A DNA stretch of 64,000 nt from Branchinecta lynchi (GCA_023053575.1 JAKZAP010000012.1:10664230-10728229), one strand, 5' to 3'; counted from the stretch's first letter, positions 10,640 through 21,490 are shown. The notes: generated by a model from the letters alone, not told the origin. Numbers and translations are program-made.

Positions 10640-10935
10640 TCGGATCCATAAGGTAGTGGGTAACTTTCACTTTGTGCTACTGAGACGTATACAAAATCCC
10701 ATGGCTTGAGATGCAGATTGCAGATTTTCTACTCGTTGACCTGTGAATCTATCCAAAACACGCCAGTGATTCTTAGGAAGAAGAAGAGAAGAAGCAAACG
10801 TGTCCGTAACGACTCAAACTCAATGACTCAAATCCCGGGTCAGCGCAGCTGTGACACCGTTTGTTCCGTTCTTCCGGAGGTACCCGGAGATTCTGCATCG
10901 GAAGGGAGAGATAGTCATCAAGTGTATTTACAGAA
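10640..10935. repeat. Dispersed repeat shared with 48.29-48.50 kb
   Basis: Both loci contain AAGCGTGTCCGTA(A)CGACTC-like sequence, CTCAAATCC, GCAGCTGTGACA and GGAGAGATAGTCATCAAG in the same order. The 112-codon plus frame starting at 10706 and an 88-codon minus frame cover it. The minus frame keeps LDDYLS and QNLR at both loci, hinting at an element ORF fragment, but this is weak. Confidence 0.5.
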
Positions 10936-11048
10936 GTTAGTCCGCTTGGAAGCGATGAACTGGAATATGACGAATTCGTCTTTCGATGTACGCGGAAACA
11001 AGATCCAACACTTTGCTGGATCAGGATCCTCAAAATCACAATGAAGAG

Positions 11049-11335
11049 AAGCTATTGGGCATGGATGAAATTCGTGTACACTTAGCAGCAGGAGATTTTT
11101 AAGGGAGGGATTCATGAGAGGAAGTGGTTATTAAATATTATGCAGAGTAGGGATTTTCTTAGTATAAGAAACCTGGCCAGGTTCCTCAGAGTGGCCTGTC
11201 TCAGGGAAGAGTGTTTGAGTGGGGTTTAGTGTGAAATAGTAGTGTGACCGTTTATTCTGTAATTACATGTACTTGTTTGTTTGTTATGGCCCTTGGGCTT
11301 TCAAGGCAAATATATATCATCATATCATCATATGG
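11049..11335 (+). pseudogene. LINE ORF2 C-terminal fragment and 3' end
   Basis: Bases 11110-11229 encode ERKWLLNIMQSRDFLSIRNL then ARFLRVACLREECL and stop. This matches the C-terminus at 41996-42190 (EREEWVEIILKDRNFVGIKN and so on) at the spaced residues ER, W, I, R-D/N-F, I-R/K-NL, A and RE. The non-coding tail ATGGCCCTTGGGCTTTC and an ATCATAT-rich simple tail parallel the second copy as well. It is therefore the 3' end of a non-LTR retrotransposon; the reverse transcriptase domain is absent here. Confidence 0.65.
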
Positions 11336-11495
11336 CCGTTCCAGTAAATGACTAAAAAAATTCATGATATTTGGTTGTTATTTATTCTGTATACATTCGC
11401 CTCTGACTGCTGCGTCCCAGGCAGCTCATCCGTTCAACAAACCGGCTATGTGAATTTATCCATGCTTTTGCTAGAAGTCAACGGGCCTGGATAAT

Positions 11496-11845
11496 TACTG
11501 TTTATGTTCCAATATCAGAACTATTTGAGTATTGTAAAACTAGGCTATGCCATTCACTTCTAGCAAAAACTAGGAAAAATTCAGAAAACCGGTTCTATGC
11601 GTCAATAGCATGATGCGACAACACTCGTCGGGAGTATTATGCGCATGGAAAATTGTGAATCGCGGCAAGTGTAAAGATTAGTAATTAGTGCGAAATGTGG
11701 GTCTCCGGGCTTAAGAATCAATGAATTCAATTACGGAAGTAGGTTGCATTGGAACTATAGATACGATGCGTCCTCTAAAACAGCAAAAGCCGTGAATAAT
11801 TTGTCAAAACAGAGCCTAGTTTTGAAGTATTAAATTATTTTAAAA
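11496..11845. mobile_element. Family T dispersed element
   Basis: The left part has TACTGTTTATGTTCCAATA and TATTGTAAAACTAGGC; the right end, CAGAGCCTAGTTTTGAAGTA, is the reverse complement of the left subterminal motif, so the copy has subterminal inverted repeats. Related copies lie at 12735-13028, 17245-17510, 19740-20215 and, in part, 63270-63350. No coding capacity. Class unknown, probably a MITE-like element. Confidence 0.6.
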
Positions 11846-11859
11846 GGTTGGGACATAAG

Positions 11860-12034
11860 CAAGGCCGTATCCAGGGGGGGGGTTAGGGGGTTGACCCCCC
11901 TCCCCGGAACATATAAAAAATAATCATTTGTGTAGGGTTTTTCCCTCGGATCTATGTGTTTTATATACTTTTTGTCCGACCACCAGGCAACCCCCTCCCC
12001 CCCCCACCGAAATAAATTCCTGGATACGGGCCTG
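11860..12034 (+). mobile_element. G/C-tract hAT MITE, copy 1
   Basis: It has the family ends CAAGGCCGTATCCAGGGGG and, at the right, ATTCCTGGATACGGGCCTG, with imperfect flanking 8-mers GACATAAG/GACATTGG. The interior reads G-run, TTGAC, C-run, a conserved TTTTCCCTC...ATCTATGTG...TTTTTGTCCGACCA core, then a second C-run. Better-preserved copies (43602, 51534, 57317) show exact 8-bp duplications, which place the family in the hAT superfamily. Confidence 0.85.
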
Positions 12035-12044
12035 GACATTGGCC

Positions 12045-12225
12045 AGAGCTGCTGAGAGTCCAGCAAATCCAAGTCCGAGTCCTTCAAAAAGGTGTCTCGA
12101 GACGAGTTCAGAGCCCGTGTCCACAGCTATGGCGGACGGACAGCTCCGTGAAAGACGAGTCCGAGTCTTTGAAAACGGCGTCTCGAGACGAGTCCGGAGC
12201 GAGACCACCAGCTCTGACATAAGCA
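12045..12225. repeat. Two-copy tandem repeat around TCTCGAGACGAG
   Basis: Two ~88-bp units share GAGTCCGAGTC(C/T)TT, then AAAA, GGNGTCTCGAGACGAGT and GAGC. The unit is GC-richer than its surroundings and carries the XhoI-type palindrome CTCGAGACGAG. Frames of 101-121 codons here are repeat by-products. Confidence 0.65.
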
Positions 12226-12439
12226 GTAAATAGAAGGAGTATCCTTTAAGGAAAAATATCGCGGAACACACAGAGGAACTGGTTATCAAGCGGAAACGAC
12301 ATATTTTGAGACCCTCTTTGAGGTATTCAACCCGTCAGGTCCGCACAACATGACGATCGGTCATATTCATTTTCCCGGTCTATTCCCCGCGAAACAGCTC
12401 CACTCCGTCAGGCGGAAAATCGTGTGGGAACCGAAACTG

Positions 12440-12610
12440 CTGTTTATGGTTTCCATAATTAATATTTCTTCTTAGCGATGGTATCTGCACTTTAATCTTT
12501 TTGGTAACAAAATGTATAGCACCTGGCATAATTGTGAATGGTTATATCTCTTTTGTGGTGAACTTTGTAATCATCGCGCTCACTATCAGTGTCAATCTCA
12601 CGTCATATTG
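12440..12610. repeat. Dispersed repeat shared with 5.47-5.64 kb
   Basis: Contains AATCTTTTTGGTAACAAAAT and GTATAGCACCTGGCATAATT, matching the 5.5-kb locus. Unknown class. Confidence 0.5.
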
Positions 12611-12734
12611 TATTCGTAAAAGCAATCACTTTTAGAAAAGCAATAACACCTGGTGGGGTATTGTGTTTCGACAACTTTGGAGCTCGTTTGGACACGGATG
12701 TTCTTGGTTTTTACTGCTAAAGGAATCAGAGCTT

Positions 12735-13028
12735 GTGGACTTAAAGGACCCCTCTCACTATTTACTCTTCATCTTACAGTATTTTAAAATATTTGAATAC
12801 TTTAAAAAACTAGGCTGTGCTTCCAACAAATAACCCACGGTGACCCGTTGACTTGTAGCGAAAACAGGGAAACAATTTACATAACCGTTTTTTCTGATGG
12901 AAAAAGTTCTCGCAGACAACCGTCGACAACGTCATACACATCGAAGGTAGCAAAACGCGGCAGGTGAGAAAATCGTCGTGGTTTTGTTGGAGGGGTTGTA
13001 ATGTACCATACGAAATTGGGGTCTCCGA
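12735..13028. mobile_element. Family T dispersed element, second copy
   Basis: Begins CTTAAAGGACCCCTCTCACT with TATTTACTCTTC, then AAAAACTAGGCTGTGCTT, and ends with GAAATTGGGGTCTCCGAG, the same block order as at 11496 and 19740. Diverged; no coding. Confidence 0.5.
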
Positions 13029-13031
13029 GTT

Positions 13032-13375
13032 TATAATAATAATAATAATATATTGCAAAAAAAAAAGGCCACAAAGCCTCTACAAAGTTCTTTTGAAACA
13101 TTTAGGGTCGTACATTTGGGAAAGAAACATTCCATCAATTTCTTTCTTGAATTGGCTTATTGATGGGGAGTTTGCTGTTTCTTCGGGCAGTTGATTCCAA
13201 TGGGGTGGCACGCGGTTTTTGAAACTCCACCGACCAATATCTTTGCAGAACCTCTCTGCGGTGAGTTTGAGGCTATGACCGCGTAAGTTGTTGAAGTTAA
13301 AGTTGAGGATGTCGTCAGCTTCGACGTGTTCGTACATACCGTGGCATAGCTTGTATGTCTAGAAATATATGGAGC
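13032..13375 (-). pseudogene. LINE ORF2 C-terminal fragment with (ATT)n tail
   Basis: Minus-strand bases 13337-13080 encode NLRGHSLKL, then WSFKNRVPPHWNQLPEETAN and SPSISQFKKEIDG. This is the usual tail of CR1/L2/Jockey-like ORF2 proteins, after the reverse transcriptase: RGHS-K-L, the NRV-W-LPEE motif and S-FK-LD. The plus-strand run TTATAATAATAATAATAATA at 13032-13052 is the (ATT)n 3' tail of the element. The 5' part is missing (typical truncation). Confidence 0.75.
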
Positions 13376-13397
13376 GATCATGGAAGTAAGTTGTAAG

Positions 13398-14304
13398 TAA
13401 TAAAACCAGGAAGGGAAGGGAACGCGAGAAAAGCAGGATGGACATACTAAAACGAGGAAGGCTGTCGCCAGAGTTCAATGCTGCGAAAAACTGGAAAGCC
13501 GCACCGTTCCCTTCCTCTATTTAGTATTCTTTGAGGGGTCGGCAACTTTTTAAATTCAAAGTTTATCATCCCTACCTCGTTTTAGTATCCTGACATGGGT
13601 AGGCATTAAGTTCAGTGAGGGATCGGCAACTATAAAATTGTAATCCACCTTTTCATTTCTCGTTCTGACGGTAGGCGACTAAAATCCAGTCCAGCGAAGG
13701 GTCGACAACACAGATATTTCAATTCCCCCATTTCCTTCCTCGTTTTCGTACCTTGAAAGGACTAAAACGCAAATTATTCTTCTTTGAGGGGCTGGCAACT
13801 ATCAAATTTTAAAGTCCCCCATTTCTTTAATCGTTTTAGTTGCTTTTCATGGGTAGTACCTTAAAGTACGAAAACGAGGAAGGAATGGGGGATTCTCAAT
13901 AACTAGTCTTTGAGGGATCGACCTCTTCATTACTCGTTTTAGTAGCTGGTCATGGGTACTAGCTGAAAGCACTAAAACGAGGAAGGGAACGGTGAACTAA
14001 GAACTATGGTGGACTTTAAATGTTGATAGTTGCCGACCCCTCAGAGACTAATAATTGAGAATCTACTTCCTTACTCGTTTTAGTCCTTTAAGGTACTACC
14101 CGCGACTAGCTACCAAACTAGGAATGAAAAGGCTAGTTACAATTTCTATAGTTGCCGACCCCTCACTGAACTTTATGCCTACATATTCGGGATACTAAAA
14201 CGAGGAACGGATGGTGAACTTTGAATTTGAAAAGTTGCCGACCACTCGAAGACTATTAAATAGACTACTAAAATTTCCTTCCCTTGCTTGTTTTAGTCGA
14301 TCCC
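13398..14304. mobile_element. Foldback element built of ~85-bp tandem units
   Basis: Bases 13517-13650 align in inverted orientation with 14263-14130 (CTATTTA, GGTCGGCAACTTTT, AAATTCAAAGTT, CTCGTTTTAGTATCC, GTAGGCAT, AAGTTCAGTGAGGG). Within each arm GGGTCGGCAACT-type boxes repeat: forward near 13532, 13621, 13704, 13788 and 13915, then inverted near 14033, 14152 and 14237. Common spacing is ~82-88 bp, with CTCGTTTTAGTA between boxes. The reverse-strand right end GGGATCGACTAAAAC matches the end of the element at 48503. No coding. It resembles Foldback/Galileo-type organisation or a decayed hAT foldback. Confidence 0.78.
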
Positions 14305-15154
14305 TTACAATTTTGTTTCTTTAGCCTATTTATGAATTGAACTATTAAAGAATGAAAGGCTTTTATTCCGCTAAAACGACAAGACAAAAAAAGGAAGAAA
14401 GTAAAAAGGTTGAGGCATTTACGATTAAGTACAAATATCGAAATTTTCTGATCTTAGTGTACATAATCCGTATATTTTGTAGTTGAATATATTGAATTAT
14501 TTCGACTCTGCTGAGATATTTTTATTATTTCACAACAAGCTCTCGCAGTGACGTTGAGAGTAGGGATGTACATTGTTTATTGACAGAAGGTAATTTGGTG
14601 ATGTTATTCATCCCGAATGTAAGTTCATCCCTACCCCAAGTTTGAAGATCTTTCACACAGTGATAAATTGTATTCCGTAATAAATAGCGGAGCAATGGAT
14701 TCTTATCGGACGATTTTCATCGGATTATAAAGCCTGTTTAAAGTTTAACTGAAAAGGTCTTAGTTAGGAACTAGTTACCCATCACATATTCATTTACAGA
14801 AGCTTGAAAGCCCGGCAGAAATGCGTTACTTCGTTGTCTCCGCTATTCGCGAACAATCGATTTGTAAATATTGGAATTACCTCGTCTGATTTGTATGCTC
14901 TATGAACTTTTATCTGTCTTGTATGCTCGAAAAAAAACGATTTACGAAAAATGTACACAGTGAGCTAGCTGCCGTAAGCTGATCACTGGCCACTGAAACG
15001 CTGCGTATGTATTGAGATTCAGTTGTTCTGCGTCATAGTAGAAATTCGCGTTGTGAGAACGACCGTAAATATCTTGAACGTCATTCTAGAGCAAATAGTG
15101 AAAATAAAAAAATCCCTTAAAACAATCCAAAAAATGCAGTGAATTCAGTTATAA
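14305..15154. other. Unassigned AT-rich interval
   Basis: No long frame, no clear family. Nothing beyond short A/T runs that I can support. Confidence 0.4.
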
Positions 15155-15400
15155 TTGTATTCGAAGCCAAAGGTCATATACAAGACAATACATATAAAAC
15201 AACAAAATAAAATAACTTTACATGAACTAAACTTTGCCCTCTCGAAATTTCGCAACCCCAATACCAACCGTTATATGCAAATTTTGCATATAACGCTTGG
15301 CGACGTGCTCTTTAAGATGTCAGGAAGTAACATAACCTCACCTCCCAATAATTCCCTTCTTAACCACCGCACAGAACATGGACCAAATCATCAACTCCAT
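15155..15400 (-). pseudogene. Retroelement fragment shared with 52.2-52.4 kb
   Basis: The minus strand near 15330-15290 encodes LLPDILKSTSPSV, matching LFPDILKSTSPGA at 52.39-52.33 kb, and the flanking AT-rich sequence (CATATACAA, AACTTTACATGAACTAAACT) is also shared. At 52 kb the block sits beside a ribozyme-like inverted unit, so it may belong to the same Penelope-like or LINE element. A 27-bp palindrome CGTTATATGCAAA-T-TTTGCATATAACG (15270-15296) interrupts this copy only. Confidence 0.45.
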
Positions 15401-15910
15401 TACCACATAGAGGGCAAGCACACGCGGATGGCTGGTCTTCATCTACACCAAGTAGTTGGCTTCTCAGTTAAACTTTTAGTGAACGAGGGATTTTAACTAG
15501 ATTTTGTATTATATACCTGTTTGGGGACGAAATTGATAACGAGTATAGGAAAGTATTGAAGCGTACTATTTGTTGAGCTATTTGTGAGACAATCGTGGGA
15601 CTAGGATTCACACAACCCAGGAAATACATTCTGAAGCTATTATGTTGTATTATATTTTGCTCTCACATGGTTAAGGACGGCAGCTATGTCTGCCTGTCAT
15701 CTCCTTTCTCCTCTTAAATTACACTCGTACCCTACAAATCACAAGCGCTATAAACAACTGTCAAAATCCGAGTCAGATGCTTAGAACCTGTTCTGAAACT
15801 TAATATGCCAAGATTCAAGCCAGTGGGATGAAGATATTATATATATATAGAAGCAAAGTGCAAACTGCGCTTTTCTGCGTGTCGTTGTTGAATACTTTTT
15901 AATTTTCTTA
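15401..15910. other. Unassigned interval
   Basis: The end of a 113-codon plus frame (15155-15496) enters here but matches nothing and is probably chance. A short TATA repeat lies at 15838-15848. Confidence 0.35.
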
Positions 15911-16692
15911 TTTTTATAGCACTAGCAGCCTCTGGCACAAGTGCCATATACCGATCGCAACTCCGTCTGTCAGTCGGTCGGGCGATCTGTCACACTATTG
16001 CGAGTTAGGATACTTCCAGACACCTTGGTCCGTTTAGTTCATCAGCCAGGCATTGACTGCCCGGCATTGAATAATTTCAGTCATCCGGGATCAAGACGGA
16101 GAATTGAGGAAAAGTTAATTCGATGTGTTTTCATGACACTTGCAGCCTCTGACTCAAATTGAGTAGTGCATAACTTTCGAGCGTGTGATCGGATTGGAAT
16201 GAAACTTAATAACTGAATAGACGACACATCTCTTATGTCCCATTTGAAGTCCGGACCGGACTCGGCAGCTATGTTTTCCGATCCGAGCTTCTCGGGGCAG
16301 GGAGATTGGAGGGAGGGGGAATCCGGAATGTTGAGTCATGCGTAACTTTGGAACGGGTGATCCGATTCCAGTGAAATTTAATACTTGAACAGAGGACGTG
16401 TCTCTGGTGATTTAAGGTGACCCTTAAAGTGCGCATCTTAACCGGAAAGTGAAACAAACGATATATATTAATGATCTCCAAGAGCCTGTTATCATTTTTG
16501 TCTCAAGGGTTTTGCTTACAGATGACAGCCAATTACAGCCAACTTAAAAAATAAAATACTTTTTACCAAACGATACATTCTCGTGATTTCTAAGCCCATG
16601 ATCTTTCTTATCTCAGTTCCCACGGAAAGGCAAATTCTTTATTTCATCCTTTGAACCAGCCTTGCAAGTGCCTTATGAGCTTCTAGCTCTTT
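15911..16692 (+). mobile_element. Family P element, short near-complete copy
   Basis: Starts TTTTTATAGCACTAGCAGCC with GGCACAAGTGCCATATACCG, has CCGTCTGTCAGTCGGTCGGG just inside, one and a half internal units (GTCCGGACCGGACTCGG; AACTTTGGAACGGGTGATCC), and ends GCAAGTGCCTTATGAGC-TTCT-AGCTCTTTTTT. The unit count is much lower than in the 5.8-7.7 kb copy, which shows that the internal array expands and contracts. Confidence 0.85.
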
Positions 16693-17244
16693 TTTGCTCT
16701 TTTTAAAAGCTCGGAATAACAAGCAAACTTTGTTATTCAAAACATTGCACTGTGCGGTGGATCCCCATGTCGGTGTACATTATATGTCCCGCCATGTTAG
16801 AATTCGTGTCATTTATTTTCTTGTTTGATCCTAGTTGGTTGTTTTCTGGTTTAAATAAATGATTTTAAATTGCAGGTCTGCATAGTGCCATTGGCGATTT
16901 CTGATACAGTACCTTCGGACGGGAGTGCGACGCATGGTTGAGTGGATTCCGTCTGACCCTTCCTGTTATTTACCGTAAATGTCTTAAGTAGACGAAGACT
17001 GGCACGTGCATCCGTGGAGAGAGGACTGATGTGCCCCAGAAGCAGTAACTAGAAGATTGCACCATCGTCGTCTGCAAGCAACGCATCGGGATAAAACATC
17101 TTTATGGCTTGCATGTGCAATTCAAGGTAATATAAGTACCTGTTTTACAGCTGGGACTTCTGCAACCGATCTCAGTGGGCGCACCAACACTTCTGTTTGT
17201 AGAGGGTCTCGGCGAAGGGGCAAGAATCCTGTTTTAAGCTGTCC
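16693..17244. other. Unassigned interval
   Basis: An 80-codon plus frame (17057-17299) overlaps family T at its end and matches nothing recognised. A short AAATAAATGA tail-like stretch lies near 16854. Confidence 0.35.
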
Positions 17245-17510
17245 CAAGTCCAACGCCTTAAAGCACACCTCGCACTATTTACTGTTTATGTTCCAATAAT
17301 CAAAACTATTTAAATACTGTAAAACTAGGCTCTGCTTTTAGCAAATTCTCCACCCATTTGGCTGTTTAAGCCTTTTCCGTGGTCATTGACTGCTAGGTCA
17401 TAGACACGACGCGTCCTTTAACCATCGATAGTAGTCTAAACCAAGAGTCACAAAACAACGCGCCGGAACAAGAAAATTAGAAAAAAATCGTCCGATCCAT
17501 CCGAAGACGT
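17245..17510. mobile_element. Family T dispersed element, third copy
   Basis: CCTTAAAGCACACCTCGCAC, TATTTACTGTTTATGTTCCA, then ATACTGTAAAACTAGGCTCT. This is the best-preserved left end of the family. Confidence 0.6.
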
Positions 17511-17764
17511 GTCGTACCGTACCTCAAATTATGTTGTTTATCGTAATCAACTCCTCTATGTTTTTTGTGATACCTTTAACTTTAACTATCGTATATAGGT
17601 ACAGAACTGCACAATACGCTCCCTTCCTTTATGTTGCTATTTTCACATGCCCAACCCCATTGAGGGATGCAGCTCTGCGACTCCGGGATTCTAAATCTCT
17701 TCCATGCACACACTGAATCGAAGGCGAATGATTGAAAGCAAAGCCTGAAAGCAAGACCTATTCA

Positions 17765-17860
17765 GGAGGGTAGAGGGTTCTGCAACCCCCCCCCCGCCCC
17801 CTTCCCCGAATCATACAAAATGTCGGTTATTTTGTAGGACTTCGCTTATATCAACTTTAA
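17765..17860 (+). mobile_element. G/C-tract hAT MITE fragment
   Basis: GAGGGTTCTGCAA, a C-run, CCCGAATCATACAAAATGTC and TTTGTAGGACTT match the left interior of the family. Both termini are lost. Confidence 0.5.
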
Positions 17861-18593
17861 TATGAAATTTCACCGAAAACTTTTTCACACATAAGAATAT
17901 AAAAAGATTAAAATTAATGTTTTCATTTTGGAAGGCATGGTAGACCATCAGGTCTATCTTCTGTTTTGGGCTTGTTTTGTTTTGCTTGGTTTTCCCACTT
18001 TTAAACCACGGCGCATTAATTTTTCAAATATTTTGATTCCAGCGGCTGCGTCAGAGAGCGTGAAGATTTTTCTGTTCTTGCTCAAAATTTTTTGCTATGT
18101 AGAAGAATTTTTCGGGCCTGAAATCTTAGCTGGTTCGGATGCTGACTCACAAGAGAGGGTGGGTTTGTGTCAAGCAGAAGCTGACCAGGTATCGATACTA
18201 ACAAGGACTTATAACGGACTTAAAAGGTTATGGAGATGAATGTATTGAGTACACCAGGATAAGAATCTGTGAATCACCTGAGCCAAGAGTCCCAATCAGT
18301 ATGTTTTGTTGTGTTAGACGACTTGTCGTCAAATTTATGGCACAACCACAAACGTTAAATTTATGGCTATGGCTGATTTTGTTGAATGGCAGCGCACGTT
18401 AGTTACACAGTGGTTTTAGGTAGGCCTAGCGGCCTTCAAACTGAGTTGTTTATTTTGCGTGGTTAGTAGTAATGGCAGTAGCTACAGAAAGCAATTTTAG
18501 AAATTGTTGTTTCTCTGCGGGATGCAATTTATAACCGACTGTATCCAAACTAGGTTTTTTCATTGAAATCCACGTACCGCATCTTGAAATCAT
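17861..18593. other. Unassigned interval with a small dispersed motif
   Basis: A 103-codon plus frame (17928-18239) is not recognised. GCTATGTAGAAGAATTTTTC and GCCTGAAATCTTAGCTGG near 18092-18135 recur near 37473-37520 and in part at 49950-49990 (GCCTGAAATCTTGGCT), so this is another dispersed repeat rather than a host exon. Confidence 0.4.
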
Positions 18594-19664
18594 AACAAGA
18601 CCAAAGGTTCCGATGGGATCGCAAAAACTGAATATTTATTGGATCCAGGTAATCGGGTCGTGTAGATTTCTGATTTTCGCCTGACACCTTTAGTATGTTA
18701 CTATTTATTCCTAATCAACCGCCGGAAACGGAAAAAAAAATGTATATTGTTGACAAATTACGGCCAAAAAACTAATCAGATGTGGCGACAATGCGGCGAC
18801 AAGCTAAAAACTTAACGCTAAATGAAATAATAAATAAATAAATGTGAAAACCAAGTTCAGAATAGGCTCAGCATGCATGTTAACCCGTATATCTCATCTC
18901 GAGTCGACCTTAGAAGGTCTTTTACGGCCATCAAATTCCTCTATTGTATTCCGGTAGAACTGAGCAGAGCAAAAGCGGTGGTGACATTGAAAGGGGAACC
19001 AAGAGCCTTTCGATTCAAATTTCCAGGGGTTTGGCAAATTTCGGCAGAATTACTTGTCTTCCGAGAAATCGTAGTTCAGAGATGGAGTCATCGAGAGTTG
19101 TTACCCCCAGTACGAGTCTCTAATATAATGTAATTCAGAATGACCTTTTGTTTTTACCAAACTTCTTGTCTGGCGAGAAAATTAGTTCCAGATTTGGACT
19201 CAGAATGTCTCCTCCCCTTGTATCGACTATCTCATTGGGTTTTAAAATTTCCTGGCAGATTTCGATTGCGGCCTAATTTTGGGCGGACTAAATTTCGGGA
19301 AAGAAAATGAAGTTCAAGAACAAACTTATCATTTCTGATCGAACCTCTAACTACTTGTTCGGGGAGGAAATAAAGCTTATATTCGGATTCAACATGTCTC
19401 TTTACCACTCTCACCCCTACACTGTAAAAAAAAATCTTGCAGTATTTGCTACTGGGATTAATCTTATCTTTATTGAGATAAGATTGCCCCTTATTCGGAT
19501 TAATCTTATCCCAATAGAGATAAGGTTAATCCCAGTAGCAAATACTGCATCCTTATCGGAGAAACTTTTTACAGTGTACTCTTACTCATTAGCTTAAAAA
19601 TATTTTGTTCGACCCTTAATTTGAAACCCTACCCCCACCCCTAAATATAGAGATACAGAGCCAA
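18594..19664 (+). mobile_element. Family G element, interrupted by a TA MITE
   Basis: Starts AACAAGACCAAAGGTTCCGA and TGGGATCGCAAAAA; the interior shows the recurring CAGCATG and TCTCCT/CTTACCCC, ATTTCGGGCGGACTA-type units, and the end part shows CCCTACCCCCACCCCTAAAT with GAGCCAACG. It lacks the last ~170 bp of the family, including the terminal palindrome. See 43939-45011 for the full-length form. Confidence 0.75.
19420..19576. mobile_element. Palindromic TA MITE, 157 bp
   Basis: Ends CACTGTAAAAA and TTTTTACAGTG between TA dinucleotides (19418-19419, 19577-19578). The arms are almost perfectly complementary over GCAGTATTTGCTACTGGGAT and TAATCTTATC with their partners at 19515-19552. TA duplication plus terminal inverted repeats fits Tc1/mariner-type mobilisation. 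It sits inside the family G copy. Confidence 0.88.
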
Positions 19665-19739
19665 CGCTTCCTTATTGAACCACTCCACCTGGTAAACTAT
19701 TCCAGGGTATTAATTTCAGATAGTTAACCAAATCAATTA

Positions 19740-20215
19740 TTCTTAAAGCACACCTCTCGCTACATACTGTTTATGTTCCAATATTCTTAGCTATCTGAAA
19801 AATGTAAAACTAAACTCTACTTTTAACAAATTTTCCACGGCTTTGGCTGTTTTACGCCTTCCTCACAGGTCCATGAACGTCTAGCAAGAACTCGGCAAAT
19901 TTCAGATAACCAGTTTTACGGATCAATAGTATGATACGTGGGCACTCATAATGCACCTAGAAACTAGTGAATTGCGGCAAGTGCAAAAAGCAGTGAGGTA
20001 TTGTTAGCGGGTTTAGAATGTGACATATGAAATTTTGGTCTCCGGGTTAAAAATTAAAGCGGGCCACAAAAAATTGTATTTCTACCACATACAGAATGCT
20101 AACCATCCCTACTGTCACTATAGATGTTTAAAACCACTAAAAACACCGTAAAACAATGAGTAAATTACAAAAAAAAAAACTTCCTAGGTTTGAAATAACT
20201 CTGTCTGGACTAAAT
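19740..20215. mobile_element. Family T dispersed element, longest copy
   Basis: TTCTTAAAGCACACCTCTCG, TACTGTTTATGTTCCAATAT, TGAATTGCGGCAAGTGCAAA and TTTTGGTCTCCGGGTTAAAA match the 11.5-kb copy block for block. The right side has CTTCCTAGGTTTGAAATA, the inverted subterminal motif. Confidence 0.6.
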
Positions 20216-20317
20216 CTCAGCCGATTATCCCGGACAGCTCTTGTGGCACTGAGGGAGCCATGGGTTAAGATAATAATTTCCATCTAATGCTCCAACTGTT
20301 TATTACAGATACAAATA

Positions 20318-20560
20318 AGTTTAAAAACCAAGACCAGTGAATGTGTGAATGTATGAATGTATTCCCAAAAAGCCCTATGGGCCATTGCGGGACAAAATAC
20401 AAAAATAAACAAGCACTCCAACTGCAATGTACCCATCCAAATATTCAACACTCAACTCATACTTCTAATAACTAAATAACTATTAAACAAACTAACACCT
20501 CTGAAGACATACAAAAATTATCAATTAGGTCTTATAATTCTTTGCTAATCAATCCTGGAA
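20318..20560 (-). mobile_element. Retroposon 3' end, minus orientation
   Basis: GAATGTATGAATGTATTCCC, AAAAAGCCCTATGGGCCATT and GCGGGACAAAATACAAAAAT look like the reverse of a LINE/SINE 3' end (a simple-repeat tail next to a small hairpin GCCCTATGGGC). It resembles in layout the minus tails at 24.6, 26.1, 38.2 and 49.5 kb. No coding part is recognised. Confidence 0.45.
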
Positions 20561-20981
20561 AATCTCGTCATCTAGAAAAGAAGACTTTCGGCGTGGGTTT
20601 TTTCTCGAGCCGAAACAGCAACCCGGCAATCGCGTTCAATTCAAAATAAACCTGTGGCATGCGATTACTAAGAAAAGGTAAACAGAATGTTTGGATTAGG
20701 ACTTAAATGATTGTAGTTACGGAAGTAGGCTGCATTGGAATTGTAGGTACGATGGGTCCTTTGATGAACAAACCGTAGACATAAATATATTTATTAAGTT
20801 GCAGATTTGTCTGGTACAATTTAAAATGCATCAGTAAATTCTTGTTTGTTGTTCAGTATTCTGAATGTATTTTTTCTAATCTAAGTATTATTCAATTCCC
20901 AAAAATAATAAACGAGTTACCCTATTTTCAATATTTAGATTTTTCATTCACTAGGTTTTCTTCACTGTGAAAACGGAGGGA

Positions 20982-21168
20982 GCGAGGGGTCGCCCACTCT
21001 CGATTTTAGTGTACAGCAAGATCCCCGCCACCGGCTGACACCAGCCGGAACCGGTCGCCACGTGTTAGAACATTCAAAGAAACAGGTTTAGAAGTGGAAT
21101 CGACTAATTCTGTGGCCGGTGCCGGTGAAGGGTGTACAACAGTTGCCGCGGAGTGGGTAACCCCTCGC
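20982..21168. mobile_element. GCGAGGGG-ended TIR element A, 187 bp
   Basis: The left end GCGAGGGGTCGCCCACTCTC, then GATTTTAGTGTACA, and the reverse of the right end GCGAGGGGTTACCCACTCC with GTTGTACAC form ~36-bp inverted repeats, shared with element B at 34460. The interior is GC-rich (CCGCCACCGGCTGACACCAG; GGCCGGTGCCGGTGAAGG) and unrelated to B's interior. The target duplication is unclear. Confidence 0.75.
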
Positions 21169-21239
21169 GAGGAGTTTTCGAAGCTCGGAGTATGGCTATG
21201 ACGGCTATGACCATACAGATGTCGCTAGGACATAAACTT

Positions 21240-21490
21240 ATGTGAACAATGCTAAGGTTGTTTCTGGGACAATAATAAGTAAGTAAGTAAGTAACTTATT
21301 TGTAACCTGCCATTTAAAAAAAGCGGAGTAAATAGAAGAAAATAAATAAACAAACGGTTTATCATCAGAATCATTTTTATTTGCCCAATATCTTTACACA
21401 AGGGAAAAAAATAACCTGGGAGGTCAACAATCTATACGCGTCATGAAATACAAAAATAATACTTAATATATACAATAATTAATATCGTGT
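21240..21490. mobile_element. Two retroposon 3' ends, tail to tail
   Basis: Plus orientation: TTATTTGTAACCTGCCATTT, AAAAAAAGCGGAGTAAATAG and AAGAAAATAAATAAAC, matched at 49120-49180. Minus orientation directly after: ATCATTTTTATTTGCCCAAT with ACAAGGG. Both are non-coding tails. Confidence 0.5.

Noticed and set aside
10706..11044. 112-codon basic protein gene
   Set aside because: The DNA is a dispersed repeat also present at 48.3 kb, where the frame is not preserved.
11830..12289. 121-codon minus and 101-codon plus frames
   Set aside because: They span a hAT MITE and a tandem repeat; glycine and proline runs reflect G/C tracts.
18092..18135. Exon of a host gene (CCTGAAATCTTAGCTGG region)
   Set aside because: The same words recur at 37.5 and 49.95 kb, so it is a dispersed repeat.
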